Origin: Oscillospiraceae bacterium | GTDB taxonomy: Bacteria > Bacillota > Clostridia > Oscillospirales > Acutalibacteraceae | DNA: 64,000 nucleotides | Assembly: GCA_015066015.1 (NCBI GenBank) | Contig: SVPE01000001.1 | Coordinates: 124,001 to 188,000, forward strand | Direction: 5' to 3' | Shown: positions 57,290 through 64,000 of the stretch, piece after piece | Position numbering within the stretch: the first letter of the stretch is position 1 | How the letters are laid out: every line of letters begins with the position of its first letter | Position numbers and translations under genes: made by a program | Notes under the pieces: model-generated | What the model was told of the DNA's origin: nothing | What the model saw: only the letters and a program-made list of their open reading frames with translations | Database searches by the model: none

Positions 57290-57318
57290 TTGACAAACGG
57301 TAATATATGGTATAAAAT
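57290..57318 (+). promoter_or_regulatory. putative sigma-A-type promoter of peptide P3
   Basis: TTGACA at 57290-57295; TATAAAAT -10-like sequence, spacer 15-17 nt depending on register. Confidence 0.6.
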
Positions 57319-57362
57319 ATAGCTATCCTAGTAATGGGAAATCTATAAGGAGGTACGCTATA

Positions 57363-57467
57363 ATGGAAAACTATCAGTGGGATGGACTCAGAGCATTCAT
57401 TGAAAATCTTTGGATGGCAGTTGTTAACCTTCTTGCAAAGCTTGGCGAATGGCCCATCGAGTTCTAA
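57363..57467 (+). CDS. small amphipathic peptide P3 (34 aa)
   Basis: MENYQWDGLRAFIENLWMAVVNLLAKLGEWPIEF*; perfect SD AAGGAGGT. Confidence 0.72.
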   Translation: MENYQWDGLRAFIENLWMAVVNLLAKLGEWPIEF

Positions 57468-57535
57468 TTTGAACCGATAAACCTATTTTTAAAATCATCA
57501 GTTTAACTGAAATCTAATAAGGAGGAACTTAAAGA

Positions 57536-57682
57536 ATGGAAATCATCATCAACTATTTCGTAGCTGCTTTCAAGGCTCTTCTTACTATCTTCGGTAAGGA
57601 AGTTGACGCTGAAGTTGAAGACAACCTCAGAACAATGTTCGGCAACCTTTTCGGTTACACACCCGAAGTTGACGCTGAATAA
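57536..57682 (+). CDS. small amphipathic acidic-tailed peptide P4 (48 aa)
   Basis: MEIIINYFVAAFKALLTIFGKEVDAEVEDNLRTMFGNLFGYTPEVDAE*; SD AAGGAGG; terminator GCCCACCCTCAGGGTGGGTTTTTT downstream; paralog of P5. Confidence 0.78.
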   Translation: MEIIINYFVAAFKALLTIFGKEVDAEVEDNLRTMFGNLFGYTPEVDAE

Positions 57683-57711
57683 TTTTCAGATTTATATGAT
57701 TTAAATCGTAT

Positions 57712-57738
57712 AAAGCCCACCCTCAGGGTGGGTTTTTT
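57712..57738 (+). terminator. Rho-independent terminator after P3-P4
   Basis: AAAGCCCACCctcaGGGTGGGTTTTTT. Confidence 0.85.
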
Positions 57739-57785
57739 CTTTTTGGTACATTTCTTTACAGGGTGTTACATTTTATGAAATAATA

Positions 57786-57814
57786 TTGACAAAAGCGGAG
57801 TACTGCTGTATACT
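57786..57814 (+). promoter_or_regulatory. sigma-A-type promoter of peptide P5
   Basis: TTGACA (57786-57791), 17-nt spacer, TATACT (57809-57814). Confidence 0.8.
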
Positions 57815-57847
57815 TCTTATAAAGTAATTATCAAGGAGGTAACTGTA

Positions 57848-58006
57848 ATGGATACAAGCATGGTAACATTTGACGACATCATTGAATATTTCTCAGCAAT
57901 CTTTAAGAAGCTTCTTGCACTTTTCGGCTTTGAGGTAAGCGATGAAACCTCGGATAATATCGGCTCAATGATTGACGGTATTCTTGGTTACGAGCCCGAG
58001 GTATAA
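57848..58006 (+). CDS. small amphipathic acidic-tailed peptide P5 (52 aa)
   Basis: MDTSMVTFDDIIEYFSAIFKKLLALFGFEVSDETSDNIGSMIDGILGYEPEV*; SD AAGGAGGT; terminator GACACGtcttttggggCGTGTCTTTTTTT downstream; paralog of P4. Confidence 0.78.
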   Translation: MDTSMVTFDDIIEYFSAIFKKLLALFGFEVSDETSDNIGSMIDGILGYEPEV

Positions 58007-58128
58007 TTTAATCAGCAAAGTCTAGCGGACACGTCTTTTGGGGCGTGTCTTTTTTTGTACAGTTTTTACAGTTGATGTATTTCCTGAAGTTTAAAAATAT
58101 GCATAGATATGAATTTTGTGTACAGATA

Positions 58129-58157
58129 TTGACTTTTTGTCTTATCATAAGTAAAAT
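58129..58157 (+). promoter_or_regulatory. sigma-A-type promoter of peptide P6
   Basis: TTGACT (58129-58134), 17-nt spacer, TAAAAT (58152-58157). Confidence 0.72.
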
Positions 58158-58171
58158 ATTACCAGTCAGAG

Positions 58172-58187
58172 GTGAGTATATACTCAC
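58172..58187. promoter_or_regulatory. perfect 16-bp palindrome (possible operator) in P6 leader
   Basis: GTGAGTATATACTCAC, immediately followed by hairpin TTTGCGctatttCGCAAA (58188-58205). Confidence 0.65.
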
Positions 58188-58227
58188 TTTGCGCTATTTC
58201 GCAAATAATAAACGGAGGTAATGTACA

Positions 58228-58344
58228 ATGGATATCAAAGCACTCATCAATTCATGGCTTGGACTTCTTGTTGACTTCTTCAGACTCGTTGGTCTTGACG
58301 ACGTTGCTGACGAACTTGCAAGCAAGATCGTTATGCCTCTCTGA
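58228..58344 (+). CDS. small amphipathic peptide P6 (38 aa)
   Basis: MDIKALINSWLGLLVDFFRLVGLDDVADELASKIVMPL*; SD CGGAGGT; shares IKALIN with P2; hairpin CCGCAGG...CCTGCGG downstream. Confidence 0.72.
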   Translation: MDIKALINSWLGLLVDFFRLVGLDDVADELASKIVMPL

Positions 58345-58455
58345 TTTCACTGAGAAATTAACAAACCGCAGGAAAGGGAAACCTACCTGCGGATTTTGTT
58401 TTATATGAGATATCATGCAAACAAAAAAAGCCTCGCTCTGAAGAGTAAGGCTTTT

Positions 58456-58531
58456 TGGTGATCCATCGGAGATTCGAACTCCGGACACCTTGATTAAAAG
58501 TCAAGTGCTCTGCCGGCTGAGCTAATGGATC
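58456..58531 (-). tRNA. tRNA-Lys (anticodon TTT), CCA encoded
   Basis: Minus strand GATCCATTAGCTCAGCCGGCAGAGCACTTGACTTTTAATCAAGGTGTCCGGAGTTCGAATCTCCGATGGATCACCA: full cloverleaf with TTT in CTTTTAA loop. Confidence 0.97.
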
Positions 58532-58760
58532 ATTTTTGACAGCTGATATATTCTAACCCAAAAGGATGAAAATGTCAATACCTTTATGCAAATTTATTAT
58601 TTTATTTTTAAGGTGATATTATACATATTACAGTTTCATGTTTATCAGGTTACATCTTCAGCTTTGAGCAGGCCATACAAAGCAATAATACTTGAAATAA
58701 ATAAAAGGATGTGCTATTATATGCATAAGCGTAAACTCTCAAAAGGAAAGGAAACTGAAA

Positions 58761-59966
58761 ATGAAATATATAGTAGTTCTTTATGACGGAATGGCTGACT
58801 ATCCTGTTCCCGCCCTTGGCGGTAAAACACCTATGATGCTTGCAAAAAAGCCTCTTTTTGACTCTCTTGCAAAAAAAGGTGAGGTAGGACTTGTCAAGAC
58901 GGTAAACGATGCTCTCAAGCCCGGAAGCGACGTTGCGAATATGAGCGTTATGGGCTTTGACCCGATGAAGTATTACACCGGCCGTTCACCTCTTGAGGCA
59001 GTCAGCATCGGTGTAAATTTAAAGGATGACGATGTTACACTCCGTTGCAATGTTGTAACTCTTTCTGATGAGGAAAACTATGAGGACAAAACAATGGTTG
59101 ACTATTCGGCAGGTGACATCAGCAGTGAAGAAGCTGCCGAGATCATCAGAACCGTTGAAGAAGCCTTCGGTAACGAAAAATACAAGTATTACAGCGGTGT
59201 AAGCTACCGTCACTGTCTTGTTGTGTCAGAGGGTACAACCGACCTTGGTAATATGACACCTCCTCACGATATCAGCGGCAGGGTAGTAGGTGAATATCTC
59301 TCCACAAGCGAAAATGCAAAAGAGCTTGTCGGAATGATGAAACGAAGCTACGACCTTCTCAAAAATCACCCCGTAAACCTCAAGCGTATCAGCGAAGGCA
59401 AAAGACCTGCAAACTCAATCTGGCTCTGGGGTGAGGGCAATAAGCCCATACTTCCCACCTTTGAAAGCCTTTACGGGCTCAAGGGCAGTGTTATCTCTGC
59501 CGTTGATCTTCTCAAGGGTATAGGTATCAGCGCAGGCATGGGCACTCCCGACGTAGAGGGCGCCACAGGCTACATTGACACAAACTTCACCGGCAAGGCA
59601 GAATGTGCTCTCAAGGAGCTGGAAGACGGCAAGGACTTTGTTTATATTCATATTGAAGCTCCCGACGAATGCGGTCACCGTAATGAGCCGGAAAATAAAA
59701 TCCGTTCTATCGAGCTTATTGACGAGCTTGTACTTGCACCACTTCTCAAGGGCCTTGAAAAGTACGACGACTACAAGATTATGATTCTGCCCGACCATCC
59801 CACACCCATTGTGACTAAAACTCACGCAAGGGATGCCGTACCCTATATGATTTACCACAAGAGCAAGCCCCTTTGCGGTGTTGACACCATCAACGAGGAT
59901 ACTGCAAAGGCAACGGGTAACTTTATTGAAAACGGCGCAGAGCTTATGCCGAAGTTTCTCGGATAA
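58761..59966 (+). CDS. apgM: cofactor-independent phosphoglycerate mutase
   Basis: MKYIVVLYDGMADYPVPALGGKTPMMLAKKPLFDSLAKKGEVGLVKTV, GSDVANMSVMGFDP, HIEAPDECGHRNE, ILPDHPTPIVTKTHARDAVP. Confidence 0.95.
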   Translation: MKYIVVLYDGMADYPVPALGGKTPMMLAKKPLFDSLAKKGEVGLVKTVNDALKPGSDVANMSVMGFDPMKYYTGRSPLEAVSIGVNLKDDDVTLRCNVVTLSDEENYEDKTMVDYSAGDISSEEAAEIIRTVEEAFGNEKYKYYSGVSYRHCLVVSEGTTDLGNMTPPHDISGRVVGEYLSTSENAKELVGMMKRSYDLLKNHPVNLKRISEGKRPANSIWLWGEGNKPILPTFESLYGLKGSVISAVDLLKGIGISAGMGTPDVEGATGYIDTNFTGKAECALKELEDGKDFVYIHIEAPDECGHRNEPENKIRSIELIDELVLAPLLKGLEKYDDYKIMILPDHPTPIVTKTHARDAVPYMIYHKSKPLCGVDTINEDTAKATGNFIENGAELMPKFLG

Positions 59967-60044
59967 GCTGCAGTCAGAGTGAATCGGAGCCGCAGGCTAT
60001 GCCTGCGGCGTTTTTATTTTAACCGGGATGCTGCGGTGAGTTAC

Positions 60045-60160
60045 GCGGGGAGGTTTTTTGACTTTCGTAAGAAAGTCAAAAATGCGCAGATAATACGGGT
60101 TCGGGCAGGGGAACCCGTATTATCTGCGCAGCAACGCCGCAGGCGTTGCGCCTCCCCGCC
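60045..60160. repeat. Cloverleaf-like structured repeat, copy 3 (inverted orientation)
   Basis: CGCGGGGAGG...CCTCCCCGC outer stem enclosing TTTTTTGACTTTCgtaaGAAAGTCAAAAA, TGCGCAGATAATACGGGTTC...GAACCCGTATTATCTGCGCA and GCAACGCCgcaGGCGTTGC. Confidence 0.88.
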
Positions 60161-60186
60161 TGTCGTATAGCCCCTCATTCTGAATA

Positions 60187-60505
60187 GTAACCCCCCGGCT
60201 AAGCCGGGGGTTCTTCATATGCGGGCAAAGCCCTATGCCACCAGCAACTCCTTAAGGAGTACCCTTTTTCTTCTTTTGCATAGTTTAATTATTAGTTGCT
60301 ACTAAATTAATTTTTATTTATTATTGAAACATTTGAATTTTAGAACATAATGTGTTATATTTTTTTAGTTATCACTTTTGATAATCTCCTTTTGTTATTA
60401 TTGCTGTTGGTAGCCGCTTTACTTTCAAAAGGAGCTTTTCTTTATTTTACTGAACGCTAAAGCTTTTTTTGAACTCCCCATCACAGCTGGGGGGTTCTAT
60501 TACAA
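60187..60505 (-). mobile_element. putative IS200/IS605-type remnant (no transposase/TnpB ORF left)
   Basis: Minus strand begins GAACCCCCCAGCTGTGATGGGGAGTTC and ends GAACCCCCGGCTTAGCCGGGGGGTTACTATTC (subterminal palindromes); internal SD AGGAG plus GTG mini-ORF MITKKI* at 60375..60355. Confidence 0.45.
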
Positions 60506-60510
60506 AAAAA

Positions 60511-60540
60511 TCAGCACGGAAAATCCGTGCTGATAAAAGC
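60511..60540 (-). terminator. terminator of rluA-type gene
   Basis: TCAGCACGGAaaaTCCGTGCTGA with T-run on minus strand. Confidence 0.8.
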
Positions 60541-61419
60541 TTAATTTTTTATTCGGAGTGATTCAAGAAGAAGGGTCATATCTTCGGGTAAGGCGGCCTC
60601 AAGCTCGATTTTTTTGCCCGTTACGGGATGAAGAAAGTTAAGCTTTCCGCAGTGAAGAGCTTGACGCTCAATAAAGGGATGATCTTTTCCGTACATTCTG
60701 TCACCGAAAAGGGGAGTACCGAGAAAAGCAAAGTGAACTCTTATCTGGTGGGTCCTGCCGGTTTCGAGGTTTATCTCAAGCAGAGAGTAGTTGTCTCCAC
60801 TTTCAAGCACCTTGTAGTGGGTGATAGCTCTGTCGCCCCTGTCGTCGGCAGTGCGGTAGGTTTTCATAGGGTCGGGACGGTAGATGGGTTTGTCGATTGT
60901 GCCGCTTTCTTTGTAGCAGCCGGTTGCGATAGCATAATATGTTTTTTCGAAATTTCCCGAAAGTCGTGCCGCCGCGTGGCTGTTGAGCGCACAGATTACA
61001 AGTCCGCTTGTACCTTTGTCGAGTCTTCCCACTGCACGGAAGGATAGGCTTTTACCTTTTTTCTTCAGATAGCCTGAGACTGCATTCGCAAGGGTATCGC
61101 CCTGGTGGTTATGGCTTTCGTGCATAGGTAGCATAGCGGGCTTATCAATGACTAGTATGTCCTCGTCCTCGAAAACAACGGAAAGGGGATAGTCAATGGG
61201 AATGGAGCTTGTTTCGTCATCGTGAATGGTGAGGGTGACCTTGTCTCCGGAGTGGATGATGTCAACGGTGCGCGCGTGGCTTCCGTTGACTCTTATTCCT
61301 CCGTCAACTCTTTTGAGCGACCGCAGAAGACGTACTGAAATTTTAACGTGTCCCCGAAGAAAGCTGATGAGCTTTTTCCCTTCGAAGTAGTCCTCAACAA
61401 TGTATTCTATCTCTCTCAA
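60541..61419 (-). CDS. RluA-family pseudouridine synthase
   Basis: ILVIDKPAMLPMHESHNHQGDTLANAV, AVGRLDKGTSGLVICA, LETGRTHQIRVHFAFLGTPLFGDRMYG. Confidence 0.96.
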   Translation of the reverse strand: MREIEYIVEDYFEGKKLISFLRGHVKISVRLLRSLKRVDGGIRVNGSHARTVDIIHSGDKVTLTIHDDETSSIPIDYPLSVVFEDEDILVIDKPAMLPMHESHNHQGDTLANAVSGYLKKKGKSLSFRAVGRLDKGTSGLVICALNSHAAARLSGNFEKTYYAIATGCYKESGTIDKPIYRPDPMKTYRTADDRGDRAITHYKVLESGDNYSLLEINLETGRTHQIRVHFAFLGTPLFGDRMYGKDHPFIERQALHCGKLNFLHPVTGKKIELEAALPEDMTLLLESLRIKN

Positions 61420-61424
61420 GGCAA

Positions 61425-62879
61425 TTATCCTTTTTTGGAGTATTCACCCAGGAGGCTGTTCTTTTCTTCCCAGAGCTTCTGTGAAAGGTCGACGTAATAG
61501 GTGTGAGGATTTTCAAAACGCTTGACCTCATCCCAAAGAGTGTCTACCTGCTCGTTGCAGAAGGCCTTGATTTCTTTTATGTCGGGACTCTGGTAGCAGC
61601 ATTCGCCCTTGTCGAAAACCTTTACAAGAAGAGGCTTTGCAATGAAGTTGCTGACGGTCTTTCTTTTCCAGGTATAGTTGGGATCGAAAAGCTCGTAGCT
61701 TGTGAGACCCTCAAGCTCCTCGTCGATAAGAGTGATTACGTCTGCGATAGCCTTGCCGCTTTCCTTGTCGAAGAGTCGGTAAACCTTTTTTGCACAGGGA
61801 GTGGTGATTTTTGCAACATTCTCACTCAGCTTGATTCTGGGGACAGGCTTTCCGTCTTCCTCAACGGCAACTATTTTGTAAACGCCGCCGAAAACGGGAG
61901 CTGAAGCAGCCGTGATGAGCCTTTCTCCGACACCGAAGGAGTCAACCTGAGCACCCTGAATGAGCATATCACGGATGATTATCTCATCAAGGGAGTTGCT
62001 TGCGACTATCTTACAGTCGGGGAAGCCTGCCTCATCGAGCATTTTTCTTGCTTTTTTTGAAAGATAGGTGATGTCGCCTGAGTCAATACGTATTCCCTTG
62101 GGACGGAAGCCTCTTGGAAGGACTTCCCGTTTGAAGGCTTCGATAGCGTTAGGAATACCTGATTTAATTACGTTGTATGTGTCAACAAGGAGGGTACAGT
62201 TGTCGGGGTACTGTCTTGCATAGGCACAGAAAGCCTCAAGCTCGTCACCGAAAAGCTGAATCCAGGAGTGAGCCATTGTGCCGACAGCGGGAATGCCGTA
62301 ATCTCTTTCGTCGATTGTGCATGCTGTGGCATCACAGCCTCCGATGTAGGCGGCTCTTGCGCCGTAAATTGCGGCGTCATAGCCCTGAGCGCGGCGTGAT
62401 CCGAATTCCATAATCATACGGTCGCCTGCAGCTCTCTTGAGTCGGTTTGCCTTTGTGGCGATAAGGGACTGGTGGTTGATGGTAAGAAGTACCATTGTTT
62501 CGATAAGCTGAGCCTCGATTACGGGACCTTTTACGGTGATGATGGGCTCACCGGGGAAAATGGGGGTGCCTTCAGGAATTGCCCATACATCGCAGGAAAA
62601 ATTAAAATTACGCAGATAATCAATAAAATCATCGTTGAAGCCTTTTTTTGCAAAAAGCTCGAGGTCCTTTTGTGTGAACTTGAGATTTTTGAGATAGTCA
62701 ATAAGCTGTCTGAGACCTGCCATAATAGCAAAGCCGCCGTTATCGGGAACTTTTCGGAAGAACATATCAAAGTAAGCAATTTTGTCCTTGAGTCCGTTGG
62801 TAAAATAGCCGTTTGCCATTGACATTTCATAAAAATCTACAAGCATAGTAAGATTTCTCGATTCAAGAGTATTACCCAT
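61425..62879 (-). CDS. pncB: nicotinate phosphoribosyltransferase
   Basis: LTMLVDFYEMSMANGYF, FGSRRAQGYDAAIYGARAAYIGGCDATA, GTMAHSWIQLFG, GIRIDSGDITYLSKKARK. Confidence 0.96.
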   Translation of the reverse strand: MGNTLESRNLTMLVDFYEMSMANGYFTNGLKDKIAYFDMFFRKVPDNGGFAIMAGLRQLIDYLKNLKFTQKDLELFAKKGFNDDFIDYLRNFNFSCDVWAIPEGTPIFPGEPIITVKGPVIEAQLIETMVLLTINHQSLIATKANRLKRAAGDRMIMEFGSRRAQGYDAAIYGARAAYIGGCDATACTIDERDYGIPAVGTMAHSWIQLFGDELEAFCAYARQYPDNCTLLVDTYNVIKSGIPNAIEAFKREVLPRGFRPKGIRIDSGDITYLSKKARKMLDEAGFPDCKIVASNSLDEIIIRDMLIQGAQVDSFGVGERLITAASAPVFGGVYKIVAVEEDGKPVPRIKLSENVAKITTPCAKKVYRLFDKESGKAIADVITLIDEELEGLTSYELFDPNYTWKRKTVSNFIAKPLLVKVFDKGECCYQSPDIKEIKAFCNEQVDTLWDEVKRFENPHTYYVDLSQKLWEEKNSLLGEYSKKG

Positions 62880-63145
62880 AGTAAATACCTCCTAAATATT
62901 AATAAAATATACATATTAAAGACATTATACTACTTTGTTTCTGAAAATTAAAGATGTTTGCGTTTTTTTAAATATAAAAAAATATTAAATTTTCGCTTTA
63001 GAATATTGGTGAAAACCTACAAGGAAAATGTAACAAAATTAATGAATTTGTCAATAAAACGCCTTGACAAACATATAGTACTGTGATAAAATTAAAAAAA
63101 ATAATGAGTGATAACTTACTCACAAATAATATGAAGGTGAAAAAA

Positions 63146-63394
63146 ATGAGAATTCGTAAACAGCCCCTCGGTGACCGCAACATCGTTGGTGCAAGAATCG
63201 AGGAAAAGAGAAAAGAGTTAGGAATCAAACAGATCGATTTGCTCACACAGCTTCAGATTAAGGGTGTTGAGCTTACTGCTTCGGGTCTTTCAAAGCTTGA
63301 AGGACAGATCAGAAGTGTGTGTGACTATGAGCTTGTAGCTATTGCAGAAGTGCTTGGTGTATCAATTAACTGGCTTGTAGGTAAAGAGGACTGA
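63146..63394 (+). CDS. XRE-family HTH transcriptional regulator
   Basis: VGARIEEKRKELGIKQIDLLTQLQIKGVELTASGLSKLEGQIRSVCDYELVAIAEVLGVSINWLVG; TTGACA-17-TAAAAT promoter near 63064. Confidence 0.88.
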   Translation: MRIRKQPLGDRNIVGARIEEKRKELGIKQIDLLTQLQIKGVELTASGLSKLEGQIRSVCDYELVAIAEVLGVSINWLVGKED

Positions 63395-63597
63395 TTAGAA
63401 TAAAACGGCAGCTGTGTGCAAGTGCACATAGCTGTTTTTTTATGCTGCTTTTATATAAATAAACATATTGAACAAAAATACATTGTATGAGAAGTGTATT
63501 TTCTACCAAAAATAATTCATAGTCTATTGCTATGAATTGAAAAGCATGATATACTACTGTTGTAGTAGGAATTATTTGGAAAGGAGTGTCCTTAAGC

Positions 63598-64000
63598 ATG
63601 AAAATTTCAACCAAGGGTCGTTACGGACTGCGTGTTATGACTGATATAGCAGTAAACGGCAACGGAGGCTGTGTTTCACTCAAGGATATTGCCGAAAGAG
63701 AGCACCTTTCCGAAAAATACCTTGAGCAAATAGTCAATCAGCTTTCAAAGGCAGGTCTGGTCAGCTCCTTCAGAGGGGCAAAGGGCGGTTATCAGCTTAC
63801 AAGACCGGCAGAGGAAATCACCGTAGAGGATATTCTCAAGGCGACTGAGGGGTCGCTTGCTCCTGTTGCATGCGCAGAGGATAACGGCAGGTGTGTCAAC
63901 TACGGTGACTGTGTAACCTCCTTTATATGGACTGAAATTTACAAGGCCACCATCGGAGTCGTAAGCAGCATAAGCCTCAGAGATCTTGCACAAAGAAGCT
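63598..64000 (+). CDS. Rrf2-family transcriptional regulator (truncated by right edge)
   Basis: MKISTKGRYGLRVMTDIAVNGNGGCVSLKDIAEREHLSEKYLEQIVNQLSKAGLVSSFRGAKGGYQLTRP...CAEDNGRCVNYGDC. Confidence 0.95.
   Translation, partial: MKISTKGRYGLRVMTDIAVNGNGGCVSLKDIAEREHLSEKYLEQIVNQLSKAGLVSSFRGAKGGYQLTRPAEEITVEDILKATEGSLAPVACAEDNGRCVNYGDCVTSFIWTEIYKATIGVVSSISLRDLAQRS

Overview
The window is a mid/low-GC Clostridia-like chromosome segment (probably Oscillospiraceae/Ruminococcus-type; taxonomy inferred only from gene content and sequence style). It is mostly housekeeping and metabolic genes: ileS (cut at the left edge), a ceramidase-like/SDR/sulfatase operon, MATE, diacylglycerol kinase-like, VTT membrane protein, radical SAM, dus, a deo/cdd nucleoside salvage cluster, GH13, acyl-CoA synthetase-like, recD2, mreB-like, SulP, Kef-type antiporter, two two-component systems, M20 and M14 peptidases, sialidase plus GPH/MFS transporter, maf, NUDIX, PatB-type aminotransferase, NhaC, apgM, rluA, pncB, XRE and Rrf2 regulators (the last cut at the right edge), and tRNA-Lys(TTT). 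No rRNA, CRISPR array or intact transposase was seen. The intergenic DNA is the most interesting part. (1) Six very short genes (34-52 codons, below the supplied ORF track's cutoff) encode hydrophobic/amphipathic peptides, mostly with acidic C-termini. Each has a strong Shine-Dalgarno, and five have a clear sigma-A-type promoter with a 17-bp spacer. Four are clustered at 57363-58344. (2) Several families of structured interspersed repeats have arms that differ between copies but stay self-complementary: cloverleaf-like elements, a two-hairpin element with compensatory changes, and a ~218-bp MITE-like element with terminal inverted repeats. (3) There is an apparent IS200/IS605-type remnant.
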